Positions 20,200 through 31,892 of a DNA stretch of 64,000 bases are shown here, piece by piece. The translations under genes and the position numbers were made by a program. Location of the stretch: contig NMRB01000174.1 in NCBI GenBank assembly GCA_002633025.1, positions 336,127 to 400,126 of the forward strand, in the 5' to 3' direction. Source of the stretch: Notospermus geniculatus (Eukaryota; Nemertea; Pilidiophora; Heteronemertea; Lineidae). How positions within the stretch are numbered: position 1 is the stretch's first letter; each line of letters starts with the position of its first letter. Under the pieces are notes generated by a model, which searched no databases, had not been told where the DNA came from, and was given only the letters and a program-made list of their open reading frames with translations.

Positions 20200-21661
20200 G
20201 CGGGGGCCTCCCGCGGGAACATTTGAAAAATGAAAGGTCGGATTTCGCAGCATCTCCGACATGAAGTACTAGAAAATACTAGACGATTCTTCCGGAAAGT
20301 GCAGTAAAGATCATTGGCCCCCCTCACAAAATGGGGGGGGGGCACGTGTCCCAAGTGCCCGCTTCTAAATCCGGGCCTGGTAGCGGTACGACAAATCGGG
20401 CGATGTGCCGTAGGAAAATCGTCCGTCTGGGTGGACGTCTTGGTTTAGATCAACAGTGTAGACCTAATGTAAATTCTAATGAATGCGAGGGAAAGTTCGG
20501 TCAAGATACTTACATGTGTTCGCTTGTGGTGAAAATTATCTGCATGTAGTTGTCTACTTCGTGAAGTGACTGAACGGAATGAGGAGCAGGCGGTCGGATC
20601 TGTGGCTTTATGCTAGATCGAAGGTATTAGTGATGTAAGAGGTCTGTAATCAATCACGGTAACAACCCAATGTGGTTTTCCCTCAATAAGGCGTGTAGGG
20701 TATTAAGGAAATGCAGCAGTTCAAAAATTAGTCATGCGCAAAGTGAATGAATGTGAATATTTGGTTGGTAAATGAATATTGACTAATGTAAGATTTCTTG
20801 GCAGTCGAAATGTTTTTTGTGGTTCAGTAACTTGATTGCGTGGCATTATTCATTGAAATCCTTTTCACGTGAACTTAGGTAAGACATAGACATAGGCCCG
20901 TAGAGTGTGAGAAGAATCAAGAAATCGCAGTGTATTTGTCGGTTTTCATAGTATGTGAATTGAACCGAGGAATGCTTATTTCACAAGACCTGTTTATCAT
21001 GACTAGGGGTACGGTTCATACCCTTTGTATAATAGGAGTGAAGTTTCGTTCTTTGTGTGACTAATGGAAATGCGGAAGTTTGTTGGGATAATAGGGCCGT
21101 TTAGACGACCAAGCCAAAAAACCACATTCAGATTCGATCGAATCCGATTGTGGGTCAAAACTCTTGCGTGTATTTTTCATGTATCTGGAAGAAGATATTC
21201 CCTATTTTACTGAAGCACCGAAATTCTAGAGAAATGCTGCTTTCGAGTCGGTATAATATGACTTTTCCCACCTGAAACAACTCCTCAATTGTAAAATTCG
21301 GCCGTGACTTTCCACAGCGAGTGACGTCATGACGTCACGTCACAGCGTGAGCGTAGTGTCGGCCTGTACATCCATGCATGCCAATGCAACGTCACGGGGT
21401 GACGTCATGGTGGTTCCACGTGTTTATGTAAACATAGAAGTGCGAATTTTTGGGTTTCCACGGCAGTCACGCAAGGAGACACCCAGGTAGAGATAAATAC
21501 TAACATCCATTTTGATCTAGAAGCGCTGGGTTACACACTGATATGCTTTATTAAGGTATCCCGCCAGAAATAAATTCAAGGCGGCCCGTTAAAAACAGGT
21601 TACCCTGGTCAAGTCATGTAAACATGGTCCGCAATCAACGCCGTCGATCTATAACATGACT
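20200..21661. other. No supported gene
   Basis: A G10 run at 20331, and a CRE-like cluster of TGACGTCA words at 21320-21410. I found no exon, paired ends or Helitron terminus I could defend. Confidence 0.5.
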
Positions 21662-23494
21662 CTAGCAGAAGTAGCTAGTTAGCTTAGTATGAAGACCATC
21701 AGTTTCTGATCTTTTGTTTGATGACGTATCTTTTGAAAGATGTTTTATCTTGGTTTTCATGATGTCTTTCGCCTCTATTGTGACAACTTCATGTTCTTTT
21801 CCAACCTGAGCAAGGCAAGTTTCATTGTAGGCATCAACTTCTGCATTTGTTCTGTACACTCTCAGTGTATTCGGGGGGACTTCAGTCTCTGTTTTTATCA
21901 GCCTGCTCTCAAGGATTCTCAGGTCATCACTGGTGCACGAGGCTGTTCTTACTCTACCCAACGTATCTGCAAATCTAGCATCACCTCTCTGCCTCATTAC
22001 CTGTGTAAGTTCAACCATTTTGAAGTATTTTACCCAAAGTGAGCCATACAGTTTCGCATATGGACTGGTTGGGAGACCAAATATAGGGCTCTCACCTATT
22101 GGTGCCAGTTGATAGAGATCTCCAACAGCAAGGACACTAACATTTCCGAACACTGATCCTGCAGATGTTCCCATGATGTCTTGTAATCTTCTGTGAATTT
22201 TGAAGAATAGATTTGCACCGACCATTGAAACTTCATCAATAATGAGCAATCTCATTTTGCCGAGTTTTGTCCTGAGCGTGTTCAGTTTTTCAGCATTCAA
22301 AGGTGTGTACTGTCCTGTCCCAAGTGAAAATGCTGAATGCAGTGTCATTCCATCTTGACAACGACCAGGGAAGACTGGTAGAAACGTCGTGTTTAAAATA
22401 AATCTAGAAAGAGTAACCAAAAAGTTGGATTAGTCATTCCATCTATGTTGAAAGCTGCAGTACCAGTAAATGCAGTTAGAAGAGCAATGATTTCTCCTGG
22501 TTCATAGTAACCCGACAGACGCAACAGACGGATTGTGTCATAATGTATCAGCTTGATGATATGGGACTTTCCAACACCTCCTGCTCCATTTAAGAAGATG
22601 TGATAAACAGGTAGTTGTGTGTTGTTTTTAAGCGCTATCACGGTATCTTTGCACCATTTTCTGTGTCTTAATATCACATCCCTTTGTTCAGGGTTCAAAG
22701 TCCGCATACCTTCGCAGTACTCTTCAGAAGTCATTAGCGTCTTGTTTGCCTCAGAGGTAAACTTGGCACTGAGTTCAGAATACAATGTATTATCTCCTCT
22801 GGCAGATCTGCTCTGAATATCAACATTATCCCCTTCGGTTTGTCCTGCATCTTGTTCTACAACTTGACCTTCAGCATTATGGTCGGCCTCTTGGGCTTCT
22901 ACAGTCGGTGCAATTTTATCCCAAGCATGCTGTGGCATTTCATTGTTATCAAGAGCATTCATAATCTCATCAGTGTCTTCCAAGTCACGTGTATACTTTC
23001 GCTCATTTTCTTTAATCAGCTCTCTTACTTCCATGACATGGTCTTCATAGCTCTCATGATCACCTTTGAGGATATTTTCATTTCGCCAAGGCCAGTACAG
23101 CATCAACATGTGTCTGTACTTATCTTCTCCTTCTTTTGGTTTAAAGAATCTGATGATTGCCTCTTTTTTTCCTTTTGTACATGCGACCTAAGCCATCTTT
23201 GAGAGTAATCCTTGGACATCTTTGTCTTGGTTCTTCAACTTCAATGACATTTGGGTCATGATCATTGTCTTCATCATCATATCTCTTTCTGTCTACAGCA
23301 TAGTTTGCCACTAACTCTGCTAAACAGATGCCCTCTAGTGTATCTGGTCTTGCAGCATATCTTTCTAAAATACTTGTACAGAAGAGGTCTTCCCTATCAT
23401 CATCCATGTCTTCAACAACAACAGATGGTTTTACCATTGTGACTCGTTTATCCTTGGGGTTGGTGTTGATGAATTCATGTGTTCTTGTTGACAT
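21662..23494 (-). pseudogene. Helitron PIF1-like helicase region
   Basis: Minus-strand frames in order. 23494-23141 (INTNPKDKRVTMVKP, LEGICLAELVANY) is the Rep-to-helicase linker. 23109-22393 contains the Walker A motif NGAGGVGKSHIIKL. 22420-21662 contains the Walker B/DEVS motif LLIIDEVSMVGA and helicase motifs such as LAVGDLYQLAPIG. This is the 5'-to-3' SF1 helicase that unwinds DNA during rolling-circle transposition. The frame breaks at 22343-22443, where a 90-bp segment is bounded by direct copies of GATGGAATGAC. The C-terminus is short for a PIF1 domain. The element is decayed. Confidence 0.85.
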
Positions 23495-23553
23495 TTTCAG
23501 TGGTAAGGAAAGTAGCCTGTATGCAGCCTCTTGTGCACTAACTTCTCTGCTGT

Positions 23554-25128
23554 TTAAGAACTTTGAACCACTTTGTCGAGTTGTTGTCTCAGTTCAGTTG
23601 ATTGATGTTCTTTAGCTACATTCCGTAGGAGATCACTCATCACCTTTTCACTCTTCATCATATAACTGCAGATGTACATGATACATGAATATGGATCTAT
23701 TATGAACTGGAGGTCCATGTTTGCTTGCCAGGTACTGAGAAGGTCGTAATTGTAACAATTGATCCACCTTGCGTCAACTTCTCTTTTGAGTACGATGTTT
23801 GTACCAGATGAGGAAACCTTCAGTGCATCTAAGTACATCTTCTGTTAGACCAGCCTTCTGCAGTACATCAGTGATTGACGCATCTTCATTAAGATATGGG
23901 TCTTTTAGAACTTCATACACTTTCCCAAGTAATTGTATTACATGTTCTGTGTTGATGTCGTCATCAATGTCCGGTTTCCTTGCTACAATCGTACATGGTG
24001 AGATGGGCCTTGGGAAATGGAATCTACAGCCACCATTCCTTCTACAGGTTCTTGAGTGCCTGTGACTTTGATATTTCTTCGATAGGTCATTCAGTTCACT
24101 TGTTTGATATTAGTCGATGAATTCTGTGATTTCTTCATCTGTATTGCAGTCAATTCTAGGTGCATTGTCTACCCAGATGATGCAGTGAGCATGGGGTGAC
24201 CCTCTTGCTTGGAATTCAATTCTATAGAAATAGTCCTTGATGTGTCCAATGGGATTTGCTGTACTACACAGGTAATCTTTGAAGAATGACTGGACTCTGT
24301 AGCTGAACATGCGTGCTGCTGTGACTGGATTTGTTCGGAGCCATTTCGATTTCTCTTCCCATTCCATATTGTGTATGTCATCATCTGTGAAATGTTCACC
24401 ATACTGCCTTCCAATTGTCTGAATGATTTCAGGCCAGTTGAGGTCATTAGCCGACATGGTAAGAAACCAGGTTGGAATACCAAGTTGACGTACCATAGCT
24501 ACTACTTCATGCAATGTTCTTTTCCAGTAGGCAGGTGTACCTCTGACATTCTTTAGAAATTTAAATGCAACATCCTTTCTGACCAAAGACCTCAGATTTT
24601 CAGCGTTTTTTAGCATACCGGCAGTTATTTTTCGGCCACCGTGGAGAGCACTTCCGAGTTGTTTCAAAGCTATGTGGGCTTTCCTTTTAACTTGATCTGC
24701 TTCTACAACATATTGTGATGCCAAGAGGTACTCAACGTCACTTGCAAATCTTCCATCACAGTGCAGAAGTCTCTGATTAAAGTACTTCCTTGTTGTCAGT
24801 CTGCAGTCTCGTTTAGTAGAAAATGTATTTCTTGCATGAGGAAACATGTCTGGGTTAGCAAGTTCTTCAAAATGTTCATCAGTCAAAAACGCTACTGGCT
24901 TTTGATTTTCTCCTGGAGCAACAGAAACTATCTGATCAAAATCTTCACTTGTTTCTACTTGAAGACATGTATCTAAAGGTAAACCACACCTGTTGGCAGA
25001 TTCTTCAAATGCTACTTGTCATCTTCGTCTTCCTCTAATTCTTCATTATTCATGCTCTGGTGGATACCTGGCTCTTCTTCACCATTCGGACATAATGCTA
25101 CATAATGCATTTGGTCAATCAGGCCTAA
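23554..25128 (-). pseudogene. Helitron Rep (HUH endonuclease) region
   Basis: The frame 24886-24110 is a Helitron-like N domain (LTDEHFEELANPDMFPHARN, PTWFLTMSANDLNWPE). It ends in the two-histidine metal site GSPHAHCIIWV. Frame 23838-23554 carries the tyrosine block MYICSYMMKSEK, which supplies the nucleophile for strand cleavage. Together they are the rolling-circle initiator. The stretch upstream (25121 to about 24890) also belongs, with MHYVALCPNGEEE as the end of the OTU domain and VAFEESANRCGLPLD after a frame break near 25018. Stops and frame shifts make the copy inactive. Confidence 0.85.
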
Positions 25129-25329
25129 TGTTATATGTGGTAAATGTCGCTAACATAGAGGAACGAACTCGACACACGCTGGCTCTCCAGTTTTCTGCAC
25201 GTTTATTCAACACAACACCGGCCTTTATAGCCACAATTTATAAACCATTTGGCGTGGCCACCACCAATACGGCTATTACAATGCCAGGGTATTATCAGGA
25301 TATTCATGGTATTTACTTCATTCACCACA
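25129..25329 (-). mobile_element. Probable solo LTR inside the OTU coding region
   Basis: On the minus strand the segment begins TGTGGTGAATG and ends ATATAACA (TG...CA). It carries CTATAAAG followed about 20 bp later by GAATAAACG, an LTR-like promoter and poly(A) arrangement. The flanks TTAC and TTAG suggest a decayed 4-bp duplication. Without it, the OTU coding frame continues from NESL directly to GLIDQMHYVAL. Confidence 0.6.
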
Positions 25330-26914
25330 GTAAACTTTCATTCACTTGAGACGCTATAGGTCGAATGATGGTGAATTGGTTTGGGTTGAGAGTGGCTAGT
25401 ATTCTAATTTCAATGTGCAACATGTCACTCATACCCTGAACAGAGACGTTGTCAGCCCATGCGTTCCGGTGTTCAAGTCTATCAATGTATCTATACCACA
25501 TTTGTTCTTGTCTATCAGCAGGATCTGGTATATGGGAAATTGCTAAATCTAAGTCTCCAGCAGACTCTACGTCTATTGAATTTTGTCCTACGTCAGTTGG
25601 ATCAGCAATGAACCCTTGGTAGTTATCGCTCAGTGTTTCTTTAAAGAAATTAACGAGATTCTTGCGAAGCTGACCCGATGTTACAACCTGAAGACCTGCT
25701 CCTTGCATTGTCACACTAACAGCAGAGAAAAAACAATTACCATCACCTGGTACATTATGTACAGTGTAATTTCTTAGTGCTGCTAGGGTAACAATGTTTC
25801 TTGGTGGAGGTATCTGCGAAACTCCTGTTGGATGGTTTTCGTCCTGTGTTGGGATTGGAACATTATCTGATTCTTGTATATTATTGTCATTATCTGATAG
25901 ACCGTCTGTGTCTTCTGCAGTTTCATCAATGGTGACAGCAGTCAATAATTGACTGTTTATATCTTGCCATTCCTTTTCCCAATTAAAGTTCAAGTCAATG
26001 TTTTTATATAGAGTGTTGTTCTCTTTTAACCATATCAGTGCCTGCATGACCTTCTGGGGTCTGATGTAATCATACAGATAATGACCTTTGTATACAAGTT
26101 TTCTCTTCAGCTTCATTGGGACAATATTTGCTTGGCTTGGTAACCTTGGTAAAACTGTACATACAGGTTCAAGTGACGTTGGTACATTAACAGCTGCACC
26201 GTGTATTGCTTTTTGTTTGCCTCTTGGTAAAGCTACCATCTTCATGAACAGGATTCGTTGACCAATAATCCTTCTTTCAAGTGGTTTTAAATCTGACAAC
26301 TGTTCTGGAATTTCATCAAGTTGTAGATTATTTACATTGGCCTGAGCTGGAATGTGCCCAGCTTTTAGTCTTCTGTCACATGTTTTACAAATGAACATAC
26401 CTTCGTCTGTCTTACACAAGTTCTCTGTTTCAAACATGGTTTCAGCCACGTCAGGTTTTTCATTTCGAAATTTCTGGTATTTTTCTGTATGAAAGCTAAA
26501 CACTGAAGACCTGAACATCAAACGACAACAAATAGCACAAGCATAGCTTGGTCGATCTTTTAATTTATTTCTAAATTTTGCTGCCGCTTTTTGACATGAA
26601 TTTGTCACAGATTTTTTTACTGAGTATGATTTTCTGCGGACAGATAAACGTACACTTTTTTCCTGGTTAGTTTCCGTTTTCCTTGCTTGAAGTTTACATC
26701 GTCTGTCCCTGGATTGACGTAACTCACTTTCATCTGGTCTTTCTGTCTGTCTTTTTGTTGCTGTGCGTTGTTTGTTCTTCGACTGCCGTAACAGAGTTTG
26801 ATCAGGGGTTTCTGTCTGTCTTTTTGTTGTTATGCGTTGTTTGTTCTTCGACTGCCGTAACAGAGTTTGATCAGGGGTTTCTGTCCGTCTTTNTCTCCTC
26901 TCCTCACTCGTCAC
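25330..26914 (-). pseudogene. Helitron OTU protease and N-terminal domain
   Basis: This frame of about 528 residues starts with two or three copies of the 23-residue repeat (ETPDQTLLRQSKNKQR). A cysteine-rich module follows (CAICCRLMFRSS, CKTCDRRLK), then a DUF6570-like block (PLERRIIGQRILFMKMVALP). The last third is an OTU cysteine protease with the catalytic block VPGDGNCFFSAV. Its histidine block (QMHYVAL) lies beyond the solo LTR at 25129-25329. OTU domains are known in some animal Helitrons; their role in transposition is unclear. An N at 26892 and a CTCCTCACTCGTCACTC-rich tract break the frame at the N-terminal side. Confidence 0.82.
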
Positions 26915-26965
26915 TCGTCACTCCTCACTCTTCTCCTCTCTTCACTCGTCACTCCTCTCCTCAAT
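26893..26965. repeat. Pyrimidine-rich simple repeat
   Basis: Irregular CTCCTCACTCGTCACTC units next to a single N. It interrupts the 23-residue repeat coding region. Confidence 0.7.
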
Positions 26966-26984
26966 CTGAACCATCTCATTTTGC

Positions 26985-27397
26985 TTATACTTCTGTTTGT
27001 CTTTTTGTTGCTGTGCGTTGTTTGTTCTTAGACTGGCGTAACCGAGTTTGATCAGGTGTCTCTGTCTGTCTTTGTGTTGCTGTGCGTTGTTTGTTCTTAG
27101 ACTGGCGTAACCGAGTTTGATCAGGTGTCTGTGTCTGTCTTTGTGTTACTGTGCGTTGTTTGTTCTTAGACTGGCGTAACCGAGTTTCATCAGGTGTCTC
27201 TGTCTGTCTTTGTGTTGCTGTGCGCTGTTTGTTCTTAGAGTGGCGTAACCGAGTTTGATCAGGTGTCTCTGCCTGTCTTTGTGTTGCTGTGTGTTGTTTG
27301 TCCTTACACTGGCGTAACCGAGTTTGATCAGGTGTCTCTGTCTTTTTGTTGCTGTACATTGTTTATTCTTCGACAGACGTAACACAGTTTGAAGTGG
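26985..27397 (-). pseudogene. Helitron 23-residue (STPR-like) repeat region
   Basis: At least five tandem 69-bp units encode ETPDQTRLRQSKNKQRTATQ plus RQT. The period of 23 residues and the E-T-P-x-Q/E-x-x-x-R start match the STPR DNA-binding repeats known from silkworm FMBP-1. Further units lie on both sides (26914 downward and 37119-37537). In a Helitron protein this would be an N-terminal DNA-binding array. The tract ends at 27397, where a BEL retrotransposon is inserted within a unit. Confidence 0.75.
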
Positions 27398-28180
27398 TGT
27401 CACGACGAGCTAAGCAAAATGAGGACTGTATAGTATAATTTACTAACCTCTTTATTCGATCCTTGATAACGACGCTCGACTCATGGACTGGCTTCACTCC
27501 GCAGGATGCTATATCCTCTTGTCGAAGGCTCCACAGAGTCCTTAGCACTAGCAGTTCAGAATGATAATTATGCAACCAGTTTGGTTGTTGAAACGAAATA
27601 AATGCAATGTTCCAAATTCCCTTCGAATAACGAATCACGAATTTCCGAATGAGTTTATCGTTTTCTCACACACTAACACGAGACAAGCAACACATCCAAG
27701 AAACGAAAACTGAATAATGATGATAATAATCACATCCTCGACGGGAAGAACAGTACCTGAATGAGGCGCTATCCCATTCGAGGTTCCAACATTAAACGAT
27801 GATTGATGCACATGAACAATGTACAGGCACCCAGAGGCAAGACGCCTTCCACGTGATGCAGAAACTCCAAAGATAAATGAATAAAAATACGATAATCCAA
27901 AAGGTGAAAGTTAGATCCAAACGTTTATATACAACGATGAAATCTCAAATTATCCGAAATTGAACTTATGACAATCGATGATGCCGAAATCAGTTCGATA
28001 TCCGCAGATTTTGGAAGCTGATTGAGGGAAAACGTGTCCTCACTCTCAAGTCTAGTTGTGGCTTCATCTATACCTTTTTTTTTTTACTACGACAGGTCTC
28101 AGTCTCATTAACCAGTTTCTCATCCGACCCCAAACTTGTCCATCAATGTTGTCTTCGAGGTCGATTGAGACGCCTGAACA
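27398..28180 (-). repeat. BEL 3' LTR (783 bp)
   Basis: On the plus strand it begins TGTCACGACGAGC and ends GACGCCTGAACA. It matches 36308-37118 over its length, but lacks the segment GATGATGATACAGTAAGG present in the other copy. Confidence 0.95.
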
Positions 28181-28195
28181 TCCTCCCCCCCCCCG
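28181..28195 (-). promoter_or_regulatory. BEL polypurine tract
   Basis: On the minus strand a run of G11 followed by AGGA directly precedes the 3' LTR, the expected place for the plus-strand primer. Confidence 0.8.
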
Positions 28196-29390
28196 TGGTC
28201 ATACCCGGGGGAGTTGACCACTTCATCCGTCTTAGCCCGTAATTCAAGAGGGCACAGCTTGGTAATCGGCCTTACATAGCGCTTCCCTCCAGACGTAACA
28301 CGAACACTCCGTACATGACCATCTGGTCCGGGGAAAGATTCGACGACCTTGGCTAGGGGCCACTTCCCTTTGGATTGCTGGGATCCACCATAAGAACTAC
28401 AGCCCCGATCTGTAGATCTTCTTTTTCCTCTAACCACTTGCCTCTCGTCTGTAGCAGGTGCAGAAACTCTTTACTCCACCGTTTCCAAACACTAGTGACA
28501 AGTGTTGCGTGTAAAGCCATCTATGCCTCGGATTACAAGCAATATCCTCCGTTACTCTTGGCGCCAACTGCCCTCCAGCTTGACCCATCAGAAAGTGGTT
28601 GGGCGTCAGCACGGATTCATCTTTTGGGTCATCGCTGCAGTAAGTGAGAGGTCTAGAGTTTAAAAGTCCTTCTACTTCGATCAATGCGGTGTGAAACTCT
28701 TCTTCCGTGACTCTAGCCTCTCCGAGTATTGCTTTCAATGCTCTTTTCGTTGATTTGACGAGGGCTTCAAAAAGACCTCCATGGTGAGATCCCCACGGCG
28801 GATTGAATCTCCATTCAATGCCTTTTGCCGCGGCTTCCTCGATTATTCTGTCTTGATCTAGATTCTGGAACATGTCGCGCAGCTCTCGATCCGCGCTGAC
28901 AAAGTTCGATCCATTGTCAGAAACGACAAGTTCTGGCCTACCACGTCGCGCGACCATCCTAGAGAATGCCGTGTCCGTGTCGAGAGAATACGCCACTTCA
29001 AGGTGAACTGCTCGGGTGGTCGTGCACGTAAATAGGCAAATCCAACGTTTTGGTGTACATCTTCGTGTGATACGAACCAAGAAGGGTCCCGCATAGTCCA
29101 CTCCAATTTGCGCGAATGCTCGTAGGGGTACATTAACTCTATATCCTGGTAGAGGAGCCATAACTTGGACTCCGATGCGTTTTCTCCGCATGACACACCT
29201 TTTGCATGTTTTCCATCCTCAGCATGGGCTTTTCGAATAATCAACAATGCGATGTGGCTCCGAGGTGGAATCAGGTACGGATGTCGTGTATCAAAAGGTA
29301 GATCCGCATTCTGTAAACGACCTCCTACCCGCAAGATGCCCTCGCTATCAAGGAATGGCATCAATGGCTTGAGCAGTCGACCCGCAAAGG
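28196..29390 (-). pseudogene. BEL integrase and C-terminal region
   Basis: It begins with GILRVGGRLQNADLPF and the zinc-binding end of the integrase (HIALLIIRKAHAEDGKHAKG). The catalytic core contains all three acidic positions: D in GVDYAGPF, D in VVSDNGSNF and E in HHGGLFEALVK. The enzyme joins the cDNA to host DNA. A frame shift near 29180 separates the zinc region from the core. Further shifts near 28510 and 28420 separate the core from the tail, which includes PKGKWPLAKVVESFPGPDGH-like text and the GKRYVRPITKLCPLE end typical of BEL polyproteins. Confidence 0.88.
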
Positions 29391-30403
29391 TATGAACAGC
29401 GCCACGACGTGTCAGCCGCGGTATTTGGCGGTACTAACTGCTAAATCACTGAACGAAAGCGAGGCAGTGACGTAGGCGTAGCAGACGCTATAAAACAATC
29501 ACTAATTACGCACGATTAGTCAGACGTTTGAAGCTGGCGTGATGTTTACATGTTGGTGGATGTTTCTCAACGAAAGGTGCCGAAAATTTCATCGAAATCG
29601 GTTCAGTTATGGCCGAGTTATCGATCGAAAGGTAACCTTGTGTTTTCGAAAACAGGCGTGCTTCAAAGTGCGTACACTTTCTTGGAATAGTATTTTGAAA
29701 CTTCTGCTTAGGTCATTCGGGTTTTTATAACATAGAAGAATCCACATGCGAAGCGTGGTTTTATGCACGCATGTCTGAGGGGTTGAAAATCACCCCGAAA
29801 CACAACCACATTTTCAAGAAATCTCCTTCCCTTTATCCATTGTCTACCTGGTTCCATGGGCTCCGACGGTGGCGCTGACTGCTAGATTCGTCAATCAGCG
29901 CCACGTCGACGTCCAAGGAACCAGTTATGGCTGCGAGAATCGTTACGTACTGCTGTTCAAACTGCGTACAAAAACTTGGAATACCATGCCGAAGTATGAA
30001 ATTAACACAGATTGGAGATTGATAGTTTCTTCGTCTATTCAGTTTTGCTGGTTTTATGCAGGCTAATATTTATGGAGTTATGGCGATGTTTTTAACAACG
30101 CTCTACTCCAAATGACCTCCAATTCTGTGCGTAGGACAAAATTTCTTAAATGATTTCTCTTCACTCGTTTGCTTTATGCCAAAATAAATTACACTAATGG
30201 AAAGCTCAATGTCTTAGCTAAACACTGATATATGGTTTATGTGGTTGAATTTGAGCGGTCTTTTCGATAAACGCAATTTTGTGCGAGGTGTCCGATTTCT
30301 CGAATGAGGTACTCGAGAAGCCTCGTCGAGGGCCCCGATCGCCTATTATTTTCCCGCGCGCAAAATAAATCTGCCGTAGAAAAGGACCTTTGCGGGTCGA
30401 CTG
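29374..30403. other. Interrupting segment in BEL pol, bounded by 17-bp inverted match
   Basis: Between the RNase H side and the integrase lies about 0.85-1.0 kb that encodes nothing BEL-like. CAGTCGACCCGCAAAGG (29374-29390) recurs inverted at 30387-30403. No direct target duplication was found. It could be an inserted foldback-type element or a local rearrangement. Confidence 0.6.
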
Positions 30404-31892
30404 TGAGTGTACTGTAGGCACACTGATTTTCCTTCTTGAGCGCTGCTATTGTGTCACTGTAATATTCCTGCTGGATTTCCTTATTGAGCAACTTCTCAGC
30501 AAGCTTATGTTCCTCTGATGTCAATTGAGGCGATATCTTCTTCTTGACACGTGCTTTCACAACTCGGATAAATCTCATGACCCATGCAGTTACACGCACA
30601 AGACGACTCCACCTTCCATAGCGGTGGATATCTATGGGAAAATCAAGCTTTTCTCCCACTTCTTTCTTTTTGGAAGTTGTGACGGTACTATGAGGACGTG
30701 CAGCTTTTACTTCAACTGATGCAGCATCTGACAGTCCTTGATCCGATGACAGACGTCGTTCAGACCATTCGTCCTCTCCCTTATACAGGAATTCTGGTCC
30801 TGATGTCCATGGGCTCTCGCCTATCAACTTCTCTACCTTCTCGCCACGGGAAGCTAGATCCGCCGGGTTAATGACGCCAGGTACATGATGCCACTGGGCC
30901 GGGCTCGACTTTTCCTGTATTTCTCCTACCCGGTGGGCGACGAATGGTTTGTATGTTCGAGGTTGGCCACAAATCCAGTGCATTACATCCATGCTATCGG
31001 TCCAGAAGTGCATCGTTTGGTATCCTAATAACTCCTGGACTCTGACCGCGATTCTGAGCCCTAACACAGCCGCCATTAGTTCCAGGCGGGGAATGCTGAT
31101 GGCCTTCAATGGGGTCACCCGTGCCTTCGCGACGACAATTCTGACAGTAATCGATCCATCAGAATATACATTCCGAACATAGACCACTGCTCCATAAGCA
31201 TCACCCGATGCGTCCGTGAAGGTAGGTATGGCTGTTTCCACTGGATCCTCTCTCTTGAGGCATCTTGGTACCTCGAACCTCGCGACCGAAGGTAACTCCT
31301 CAGCCCATTCTCGAATCTGTTTCTCTAAGTTATCCGGGATTGGCTCATCCCAGCTCAGGCCTTCGATCCACGCCTGTTGTAAGATTATCTTTGCTCGCAC
31401 GATAAAAGGAGCCAGTAACTGCAATGGGTCGAACAGCCTGGCCACTTGACTTAGCACGGTCCTCTTGGTAACTGTTTCCAGAGTGACAGGAACACAGGAG
31501 TATCCCAGGACATCGTTGTCAGCATCCCATCGCACCCCTAGTGTTTTTATGCACGGCAACTCACTTTCCTCTATATCAACGATTCCTGTAGCTCGTTCCT
31601 CTTCTGGGACCTCTTCAAGAACCTCGGCACGATTGCAGCACCACTTCCTGATATTGAATCCCGCAAGTTGCAATAGCTCCTTGAGTTGTCTCCTGAGGTT
31701 TATGGCCTCTGAAACTTCATCTAGTGATTTCAAAACATCGTCCATGTAGATCTTGGTCAGACAGGCATCAGCAGCTAGTGGGTATCCTTGTTGATGCCTC
31801 TCCGCGTGTGTACGTACCACAAACTGAGCCAGGAATGGGGCAGCTCGATCCCCAAACGGCAGTCTGACAGCCTCAAAGGTCCTAATGGGAGA
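30404..31892 (-). pseudogene. BEL reverse transcriptase (YMDD) and RNase H
   Basis: Just past a frame break near 31893 the RT continues with TFEAVRLPFG and then the catalytic KIYMDDVLKS. Next come a connection region (FDPLQLLAPFIVRAKIILQQ) and an RNase H-type block with TDASGDAYGAVVY, LELMAAVLG and FWTDSMDVMHWI. The enzyme copies the element RNA and removes the RNA strand. The last BEL-like residues are EYYSDTIAALKKENQ, after which the interrupting segment starts. Acidic catalytic residues are kept where I can see them. Confidence 0.9.

Noticed and set aside
21600-21700. Helitron 3' terminus (hairpin plus CTRR)
   Set aside because: Several CTAG words occur but none follows a clear hairpin at an A/T junction, so the end was left undefined.
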